From the NCBI RefSeq assembly GCF_015230015.1, contig NZ_JAAKZC010000003.1, positions 1-64,000 on the forward strand: a stretch of DNA of 64,000 nt, in the 5' to 3' direction. This document shows, one piece after another, positions 57,611 to 64,000 of this stretch. Below the pieces are notes generated by a model, which did not search any database, was not told the DNA's origin, and saw nothing but the letters and a program-made list of their open reading frames with translations. Position numbers and translations under genes: made by a program. Within the stretch, counting starts at the first letter, position 1, and every line of letters starts with the position of its first letter. Origin of the DNA: Campylobacter concisus (GTDB taxonomy: Bacteria; Campylobacterota; Campylobacteria; Campylobacterales; Campylobacteraceae).

Positions 57611-58015
57611 ATGGATTATAACAGGCAAAATAAGGGCTTTGTTTGCTTTATGTATGGCTTTGGACGAAGCAGGGTGGTTTATGCAGTTTTAATGATACTA
57701 ATGGCGCTTTTAGCTGGCTTTTTAACACTTAGCTCAAACGCTCAAGCTGACGTTTCAAATTTACAAATAGCCCTTGGCATCATACTTTGCGGCCTTTTGC
57801 TGATCATTGTAAATCCAAAAATTTTCATCATCAAGTTAATTGGCTATTTAATCGCTTTAGCTGGCGTCATGATCGCCCTTCACAACGCAAATTTGCTCGG
57901 AGCTGATTTTAAATTATATTTTTATGCAAGCCTTATTTTTGGCGCATTTATGATGCTTATGCTTCTTAGCTGGTTTGTCTATAATGCAAGAAGCAGCGAA
58001 ATAAATGAAATTTAG
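57611..58015 (+). CDS. four-helix membrane protein of unknown function
   Basis: Protein of 134 residues with about four hydrophobic helices (24-44, 52-70, 75-95, 103-125). It has no conserved motif that I recognise. The ATG follows AAAGGAGCG. It is divergent from the tautomerase operon and overlaps the end of the AsmA-like gene on the other strand by four bases. Confidence 0.75.
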   Translation: MDYNRQNKGFVCFMYGFGRSRVVYAVLMILMALLAGFLTLSSNAQADVSNLQIALGIILCGLLLIIVNPKIFIIKLIGYLIALAGVMIALHNANLLGADFKLYFYASLIFGAFMMLMLLSWFVYNARSSEINEI

Positions 58016-61000
58016 TTCGCCACTCCCATTAGCACGCTTGTGTAGGTGTTTTGCTTAGGCTCTGAGCTTGTTGCATCGTTCATATCTATGCGGCCAGCCT
58101 CAAGCCCAGCTTTTATAAGTGCCTCTTTTACCGCATTTGCACGCTCATTTGCAAGCTCTACAAGCTTTTCTTTACCCACTTCGATGCCTTTTAGCGCCTC
58201 TTCTCTTAAGGCTTTTTCGCTTCTATCTTTTAAATTTGGCGCAAGCTCATTTAAAACCGCGATGTAGTCTTTGCCGCTTGAAGCGATGATTTGATTGATC
58301 TTTTGATCTAGTTTTTTGTTTTTATAAAAGCTCTCATCGAGTTTTGAGTATGTTGGCGTTATGCTAAGCTTCATTTTAGGTTTTGAGCCAGTTAGCTTTA
58401 TAAAATCAGCTATCTTAGGCGCTTCTGAGCTTATAAGCTCGCTACTTCCTGCAAGAAAATCAATAGAGCTAAGATCTTTGCTGCCAAGTCCTAAGGCGTT
58501 GCCTAAAAATCTAAATGGAGCTAGCGTGATGTCGGCAAAGAGCTTTTTCACTGCAGCCCAGATGACGCCGCCATATTTAAAGTCAGGATCGTCTAAATTT
58601 CCCTCAACTGGCAGATCGATGTTTATTTGATTATTTTGATCGCTAAGTATCGATATAGCAAGGGATAGCGGTAAATTTACAGCATCTTTTGACTCGACTT
58701 TTTCTCCAAGTGTAAGAGAGTCAAAATTTATAAAATTTGAGCCATTTAGTTTTGAGTCGGTGACGCTATAGTTTAGATTTAAATTTAGCTTGCCTTTTTT
58801 GATCTTATAGCCCACAAATTGCCCACTATATGGCGTTATATCAGTTAGATCGATATCTTTAAAGTCAAGCTTTATGTCGGTATTTTGCTTTAGCTCAAAT
58901 GGAAAAAGTTTTGCAGTGATCTGCGCAAAGCCATTTTTGCCAACCACACCTTGAAACTCGCCTGAGCTTGGGTGCTTTTTATCGATGTCAGTGAGCTTGC
59001 CATTTAGCTTTGAGATCGTTGTGGCAAATGGCATAAATAGCGATGCGTCCGAGAAATCAACCTCGCCATTTTTTAAAGAGAAGTTTTTAACGCTAAATTT
59101 TAGCTCGTCCTCTTTTTTGCTAGCTACTTTTTTGCTCTCAGGTTTTGCCTCGGTTTTAGCCTTATTTTTATCCTCTTTTACGATCTGAGATAGGTTAAAT
59201 TTACGCTCTTTGCTTAGATGAGCCTTGATAAATGGAGAATTTAAGCTCACTCCGCTTATAGCAAGGTCGTTTTTGGCAAATGAAATTTTTTCAAGATCAA
59301 GGCTTTTAAAGGCGATTAGTTTTTCAGCTTTTTTGCCGTTTAATCTTATATCTTTAATGCTAACTTTTGCGTCTGCTTTGATATCTTTTGCGTAGCTTAT
59401 CTCAGCGCTACTTTCGAGCTGTCCGCTAGCTAGATCGGCCTCTAAAAAGGGCTTTGCGTAGGCAAAATACTTTGGTAAATTTGTATCATTTAGCTTGATT
59501 TTTGCGCTCACGTCAAGTGGCTCGATCTTTATCTTTGAATCAACATCCAAATTTAGCTTTTGTGAGCTTTTCATAGCCACTTTTGCGTCAAATGGCTTGC
59601 TAAAATCACTACTTAAATTTGCTACTTTTACAAAAAGATTATCAAATTTATGAGCGATCTTCTCGCCTTCAAAAAGGTGTGTCAAAGCGATGTCAGCGTT
59701 ATTTACGCTTATATTTTTTATATCAAATTTAAACTCATTTTCTTTGCTTTTTGAAGCACTTTTATTTTCAGTCTTTTTCTCTACTTTTTTGGTGTGTTTT
59801 GCCGCTTTTGCAGGTTTTGCGCTCTGCTCGCCAAATCCTAGCTCATTTACAGCGCTTAGACCATTGTCGTTTAGTTCTGAAGTAAATTTAGGCTTATTAA
59901 CATCGACACTAGCGATATTTAGAACCATTTTTAAAAGATCAAAGCTTATGCTCTTTACCCCCACATCAGCGACGCTTGCTATATCTTTATTTTTTGCTTT
60001 AAGCTCTATGTTTTTTACGTTTAGCTCATCAAGGCTAGCAAGGCTTTTGTTACCATCCATTGTGAAGCTTGTATTTGTCACGCCAGCACTTGCTACATTT
60101 GCACTTGCGCTTTTGCTAAGTGGCGCATTGATGCCATTAAGTGCTATTTTTTCAAGCGTTAGAGCGGTTTTGTTATTTGCTAAATTTAGATTTAAATTTG
60201 AAGCATTTATATCTTTTAAATTTGCTAAATTTCTATCTGCTTCATCTATTTTAAGAGCGTTTGCACCTATGCTTTTTAGCTTGGCTGTGGCGTTTAGCTC
60301 GCTTTTTTCATTTAAATTTGCAAGAAGCGAAATATCACTTAAATTTAGTGATTTTACGCTTGCAGAGGTAGCATTTTTAAAAGAGATATCATTTAAATTT
60401 ATAGCACTTAAATTTAGCGCAGCCTCCGTTTTATCAGCTATCTTACTATCAAGATCAAATTTTGGAAGCTCAAGTTCGCCAAGGCTAAGCTCATTTGCGC
60501 CTTCATCTAAACTTAGTCCTTTTACACTTAAAAAGCCATCTTTTAAATTTATCCCAGTTGCGTTCTCATCGGCTTTTAAAGCGTAGTTTATCTTTAAGTT
60601 TATGATGGCATTTTTTAGATTTAACGTGTCATTATCGATAAAACTTATCGCGACTGGCTTTATGCTAAAGTCTTTTATGCTGACGTTGCCCTCTATTTTT
60701 AGTGGATTTAGCTTGATATCGCCATTTAGATCGATCTTGTGCGCTAGGCTTGAGTTTGAGTCAAAGATGTGACTGCCAGCGCTATTTTTCTTCGTATTTA
60801 GCGAGCTTAGCTCGTAGTTTATATCATCAAAGCTTACATTAAATGGCTTTGTTAAATTTTGGTCGCTATATGAAAATGAGCCTTTGATGATTTTTGCGTT
60901 ATTTAGCGCGAAATTTATCGAGCTAGTGCTGTTATCTTCGCTAGTTGCGTTATCATCGCTTATAAAATTGCTAAAGTTAAAATTTGCTTTTTTATCTCTT

Positions 61001-61332
61001 ACGATCTTTACTTTTGGCTCATGTAGCCTAAAAATGTCTATCTCAACTAGCTTTTTAAAGATAGAAAATGGCTTTAGCTTAAGGTCGATCTGCTTCGTGC
61101 TAAAAAGCGGAGAAGTGGTGTTTAGCTCGGCATTTGTAGCGTTTAGCTCGAAGGTAAATGGGTTAAATTTAGCATCACTTACAAAAAGCGTTGCGTTGTA
61201 GTCTTTTAGGTATTTTGGCGCGATATTTTTGATAGCATAAGGCAGACCAAAAAAGCCAAGAAGCGTGTAGATAAGCAAAAGTGAGACTACGCAGATGCCG
61301 GTGATTAGGGCTATTTTTTTCTTTTTATCCAT
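58012..61332 (-). CDS. large AsmA/DUF748-like envelope protein
   Basis: Protein of 1,106 residues starting MDKKKKIALITG. I use the ATG at 61332 because AAAGG lies just before it and the membrane helix (about 7-28) follows at once; a longer frame adds 43 atypical residues. The rest is periplasmic beta-rich repeats of the AsmA/DUF748 kind, with a Lys/Glu/Ser linker near residues 505-530, another Lys-rich linker near 765, and a C-terminal OmpA-like or DUF748 tail. About ten D/E-x-N-x-S/T sequons are present (for example DYNAT, DDNAT, EDNST), so heavy N-glycosylation is possible. AsmA-like proteins act in moving phospholipid to the outer membrane. Confidence 0.82.
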   Translation of the reverse strand: MDKKKKIALITGICVVSLLLIYTLLGFFGLPYAIKNIAPKYLKDYNATLFVSDAKFNPFTFELNATNAELNTTSPLFSTKQIDLKLKPFSIFKKLVEIDIFRLHEPKVKIVRDKKANFNFSNFISDDNATSEDNSTSSINFALNNAKIIKGSFSYSDQNLTKPFNVSFDDINYELSSLNTKKNSAGSHIFDSNSSLAHKIDLNGDIKLNPLKIEGNVSIKDFSIKPVAISFIDNDTLNLKNAIINLKINYALKADENATGINLKDGFLSVKGLSLDEGANELSLGELELPKFDLDSKIADKTEAALNLSAINLNDISFKNATSASVKSLNLSDISLLANLNEKSELNATAKLKSIGANALKIDEADRNLANLKDINASNLNLNLANNKTALTLEKIALNGINAPLSKSASANVASAGVTNTSFTMDGNKSLASLDELNVKNIELKAKNKDIASVADVGVKSISFDLLKMVLNIASVDVNKPKFTSELNDNGLSAVNELGFGEQSAKPAKAAKHTKKVEKKTENKSASKSKENEFKFDIKNISVNNADIALTHLFEGEKIAHKFDNLFVKVANLSSDFSKPFDAKVAMKSSQKLNLDVDSKIKIEPLDVSAKIKLNDTNLPKYFAYAKPFLEADLASGQLESSAEISYAKDIKADAKVSIKDIRLNGKKAEKLIAFKSLDLEKISFAKNDLAISGVSLNSPFIKAHLSKERKFNLSQIVKEDKNKAKTEAKPESKKVASKKEDELKFSVKNFSLKNGEVDFSDASLFMPFATTISKLNGKLTDIDKKHPSSGEFQGVVGKNGFAQITAKLFPFELKQNTDIKLDFKDIDLTDITPYSGQFVGYKIKKGKLNLNLNYSVTDSKLNGSNFINFDSLTLGEKVESKDAVNLPLSLAISILSDQNNQINIDLPVEGNLDDPDFKYGGVIWAAVKKLFADITLAPFRFLGNALGLGSKDLSSIDFLAGSSELISSEAPKIADFIKLTGSKPKMKLSITPTYSKLDESFYKNKKLDQKINQIIASSGKDYIAVLNELAPNLKDRSEKALREEALKGIEVGKEKLVELANERANAVKEALIKAGLEAGRIDMNDATSSEPKQNTYTSVLMGVAN

Positions 61333-61507
61333 TGTGAAATTTACCTTTTTGTCAGCTAAAATGAGCCCTGATTTTACTTTAAAAAAGGTTAAAAGATAGT
61401 TAGAAATTTCAAATTTTCTATACATTAAATTTATACTTATCTTAATAATACTTTTATGCATTTCGTATTACTATTTGTCAAATATTTTTTAAACAAAGGA
61501 GCGAGTG

Positions 61508-63040
61508 ATGAAGAGATTTTTGGCTTTATTGTTTTTGTTGTTTTCTGCCTTTGCTTATGCAAATGAAAATGCCGTTGTGGTCGCTATCGAGGAGCAAACA
61601 CCTCGTATAAATCCACTCTATGACGAGGATCACGATCCTACGCTTTCGCTGGTTTTTTCTGGACTTACTAGCCACGATGAAAATAGCCACGTCGTGCCTG
61701 AGCTTGCCAAGTCTTGGCAGGTGAGTGATGACGGGCTGGAGTATATTTTTGAGCTAAGAGATGATGCTTTTTGGCATGACGGGGTGAAATTTAGCGCAAA
61801 GGACGTTAAATTTACCATCGAAGCGGCTCAAGATAAGAAGCTAAACGCGCCTGCTATCTCAAACTACGAGGTGGTAAAAAGCGTTGAAATTTTAGGAGAT
61901 TATAAAGTAAAGATCACGCTTAGTGAGCCGTTTCCACCGTTTCTTGACGCACTTAGCTTTGGCGTTTTGCCTGAGCACATTTTAAAGGGCAAAGATATCG
62001 CAACTGATAAATTTAATGACGCCCCAGTAGGAACTGGCGCATACAAGCTTGTAAAATGGAAAAAAGATGAGAGTTTGGAGTTTGTGGCAAATGAGAAATT
62101 CTATAAAGGCGAGCCAAAGATAAAAAGGCTATTTTTAAAGATAGTTGGTGATGAAAATTTAAGGCTCGTTGGGCTTAAAAGCGGTGAGATCGACGTTGCG
62201 CTCATTTCTCCAACTGGTGTAAATTTCATAAAAGATGATAAAAAATTAAGCTTGCTTAAGTTTAAAAGTGCGGACTATAGGGCTTTGATGTTTAACTTTG
62301 AAGATCCTCTTTTTCAAGATAAAAATGTAAGGATAGCCCTAAACTACGCTGTAAATAAAGATGAGATCGTTAAAAATTTATTTCACGGATATGCAAGCGT
62401 AGCGAATAATCCGATAGAAAAAAGCTTTGCAAATGATGAGGAGTTTAAATTTAGTTACGATCCTGCAAAGGCTAAAGAGTTACTTGAAAAGAGCGGCTTT
62501 AAGAAAAATAAGGCTGGCTTTTTTGAAAAGGATGGCAAGGAGCTTGGCTTTGACATCTACGCCTTTAATAACGACATCTTAAGGGTCAATCTAGCCAAAA
62601 TTTTAAGCAGCGAGCTAAATAAATTTGGCGTAAAAGCCAAAGCCTACGCAAAGCCAAGAACAGCCTTTAGCATAAGTAAGGTTGATAGCTTTGTGATCGG
62701 CTGGGGAAGCCCGTTTGATCCAGACTTTCATACGTATAGAATTTTTGGCGGATTTGCCGATGTGAGCGTAAATGAAAATGGCTGGAACTTTAGCCACTAC
62801 AAGGACGCAAACGTCGATCTTGCCTTAAAAAACGCTAGATATACAAAGGACGTGGAGCTTAGGAAAAAGCACTACAAAGAATTTCTAAAAGCGCTTCATG
62901 AAAACCCACCTTACATTTTTATAGCCTATCTTGACTATCCGCTCGTTTTTAACAACAAAATTTCAGGCATCAAGACGCAAATTTTGGGACATCACGGGGC
63001 TGGATTTTTATGGAATATAAGAGAGTGGCAAGTAAAATAG
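61508..63040 (+). CDS. ABC transporter substrate-binding protein, nickel/peptide family 5
   Basis: Periplasmic binding protein of 510 residues with a signal peptide (first 19, ending FAYA). The family 5 signature is visible in LVFSGLTSHDENSHVVPELA and SWQVSDDGLEYIFELRDDAFW, followed by HDGVKFSAKDVKFT. The ATG at 61508 follows AAAGGAGCGAGTG; a GTG three bases earlier is possible. It resembles NikZ/NikA-type and DppA-type proteins; cargo is not certain, but a nickel importer of this type supplies urease or hydrogenase in campylobacters. Two permease genes follow. Confidence 0.88.
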   Translation: MKRFLALLFLLFSAFAYANENAVVVAIEEQTPRINPLYDEDHDPTLSLVFSGLTSHDENSHVVPELAKSWQVSDDGLEYIFELRDDAFWHDGVKFSAKDVKFTIEAAQDKKLNAPAISNYEVVKSVEILGDYKVKITLSEPFPPFLDALSFGVLPEHILKGKDIATDKFNDAPVGTGAYKLVKWKKDESLEFVANEKFYKGEPKIKRLFLKIVGDENLRLVGLKSGEIDVALISPTGVNFIKDDKKLSLLKFKSADYRALMFNFEDPLFQDKNVRIALNYAVNKDEIVKNLFHGYASVANNPIEKSFANDEEFKFSYDPAKAKELLEKSGFKKNKAGFFEKDGKELGFDIYAFNNDILRVNLAKILSSELNKFGVKAKAYAKPRTAFSISKVDSFVIGWGSPFDPDFHTYRIFGGFADVSVNENGWNFSHYKDANVDLALKNARYTKDVELRKKHYKEFLKALHENPPYIFIAYLDYPLVFNNKISGIKTQILGHHGAGFLWNIREWQVK

Positions 63041-63052
63041 TGGATAAAAACT

Positions 63053-63991
63053 TTGTTTAGAGCCATTTTAAAAACAGCGATCTCAAGCCTTGGGTTGCTG
63101 TTTTTTATCTCATTTTTTCTATTTTTGCTCATATATTTTTTGCCAGGAAACGTCACTGATGCGATGTTTTTGCGAAGTGAGGCGGTGAGCGTGGCTATAA
63201 AAGAGCAAATTTTAGAAAATTTGGGGCTAAAAGATGGCTTTTTTGTGCAGTATTTTAGATGGCTAGCTCACTTTGTCATGGGGGACTTTGGCACTAGTTT
63301 TGTAAGTGGAGCAAGCGTTTTTTTACTCATTAAAGAGAGGCTTTTAAACTCGCTTATCTTATTTTTTGCCTCATTTTTTCTGATAGTTTTTTTGTCCTTT
63401 TTCTTGGGGCTTTTAAGTGCCATTTATAAGAATAAATTTGCCGACATCTTTATAAATTTTAGCTCCTTTTTGCTGGCTTCATTGCCGCATTTTTATATCG
63501 CACTCGTGCTAATAGCGATCTTTAGCGTCTATCTAAACGTGCTGCCAAGCTCTGGCGCAAACGAGCTAGGATATAGCGGTGTAGGAGCTAAATTTATCAT
63601 CTTGCCAACGCTTGCCATCATCTTGCCACACCTTGGCGCAAACGTGAAATTTGTAAGAGACACGCTAAATCAAAGCCTAAACGCCGACTTTATCCAGACG
63701 GCTCACGCAAGAGGCTTGGGGCGGGGCAAAATTTATCTCTTTGCCATAAAGCACGCAAGCACCGATATAGTCTATTATTTTGCAACCCTTGTGGCTGGCG
63801 TTTTTACTGGCTCATACGTGATTGAGAGCATTTTTTCATTTCCGGGCATAGGCAAGCTTAGCCTTGATGCAGTCATTGCCAAGGACTACCCAGTCGCACT
63901 TGCGACCATTTTGCTAACGGCTGTTTTTGTCGTTTTTGCAAATTTGCTAGCTAAAATTTTTGCAATATTAGCAGATAAGAGAAATTTATGA
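63053..63991 (+). CDS. ABC transporter permease, NikB/DppB type
   Basis: Inner-membrane permease of 312 residues with six helices. The DppB/NikB signature is clear: a first helix, then GLKDGFFVQYFRWL and GDFGTSF, and the EAA loop with TAHARGLGRGKIYLFAIKHA (about 223-242). The start is a TTG at 63053, 12 bases after the binding protein, with no better ATG in frame. It overlaps the next gene by four bases. Confidence 0.88.
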   Translation: MFRAILKTAISSLGLLFFISFFLFLLIYFLPGNVTDAMFLRSEAVSVAIKEQILENLGLKDGFFVQYFRWLAHFVMGDFGTSFVSGASVFLLIKERLLNSLILFFASFFLIVFLSFFLGLLSAIYKNKFADIFINFSSFLLASLPHFYIALVLIAIFSVYLNVLPSSGANELGYSGVGAKFIILPTLAIILPHLGANVKFVRDTLNQSLNADFIQTAHARGLGRGKIYLFAIKHASTDIVYYFATLVAGVFTGSYVIESIFSFPGIGKLSLDAVIAKDYPVALATILLTAVFVVFANLLAKIFAILADKRNL

Positions 63992-64000
63992 GAAAAGTCA
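63988..64000 (+). CDS. start of next gene, probably the second permease (NikC/DppC type), cut by window edge
   Basis: ATG at 63988 overlaps the permease stop (ATGA), and only MRKV is visible. The identity is inferred from the usual order of binding protein, permease B, permease C in this transporter family. Confidence 0.5.

Noticed and set aside
59690-60586. A 298-codon open frame on the plus strand, hydrophobic in composition
   Set aside because: It lies antisense inside the AsmA-like gene, has no ribosome site, and its Ser/Leu/Phe-rich product is the usual complement of a Lys/Asn/Asp-rich coding strand.

Overview
The window looks like a chromosomal stretch of a Campylobacter, most likely close to the C. 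concisus group. This is inferred from gene content and order, not from a search. The pointers are a single XerH-type recombinase, a bc1 complex with a di-haem c1 subunit, the futalosine-pathway enzyme MqnD, the order cgpA-like / ftsB-like / eno / recA / small protein / murB / fliQ as in C. jejuni, the modE-modA-mop-modC-modB cluster, and several exported proteins rich in the PglB N-glycosylation sequon D/E-x-N-x-S/T.

Region 1-5129 is an accessory island, visibly richer in A+T than the rest. It is one leftward, translationally coupled operon. It encodes a 760-residue protein with two separate GHKL ATPase modules (a MutL/MORC/Hsp90-like clamp plus a histidine-kinase module), a receiver-domain protein, an unrecognised His/Asp-rich protein, and an N6-adenine DNA methyltransferase that runs off the left edge. 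This is the best candidate here for a poorly described, probably anti-phage or epigenetic, system. A stem-loop with T-runs on both sides separates it from petABC.

Region 5.4-12.4 kb holds petABC (quinol:cytochrome c oxidoreductase), an exported protein, a CPA2 antiporter, gltA and cysQ. Region 12.4-18.5 kb runs leftward: a lipoprotein, a SAM methyltransferase, a divergent peroxiredoxin and the molybdate operon modEA-mop-modCB. Region 18.6-22.4 kb is a lipid-trafficking set (MlaA, MlaC and an MMPL/RND protein). It is followed by a BON lipoprotein, the selenocysteine tRNA gene, a small charged protein, an NFACT protein and a Cache chemoreceptor.

Region 27-36 kb carries a TonB-dependent receptor behind a probable Fur box, leuC, a frameshifted leucine-rich-repeat gene, mobA, pldA, a GntP-family permease and glycerate kinase. 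Region 36.4-40.2 kb is a two-gene tetrathionate-reductase-like operon. A broken inverted copy of the glycerate kinase gene lies on its far side, so a repeat of about 620 bp brackets the operon. xerH follows.

Region 42-49.7 kb is conserved core (cgpA-like, ftsB-like, eno, recA, murB, fliQ, mqnD, pncB). A deletion-fused modA/modB relic precedes accBC. Region 52-57.5 kb runs leftward: a tautomerase, bcp and dsbA, then ilvE, an SPFH protein, hisIE and two DUF2393 proteins. The window ends with a large AsmA-like protein and the start of a rightward nickel/peptide-type ABC importer.

Molybdenum handling is a recurring theme: molybdate uptake and sensing, cofactor maturation (MobA), a molybdo-oxidoreductase, and tRNA-Sec, which serves selenoenzymes such as formate dehydrogenase. 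No insertion sequence, CRISPR array or rRNA was seen.
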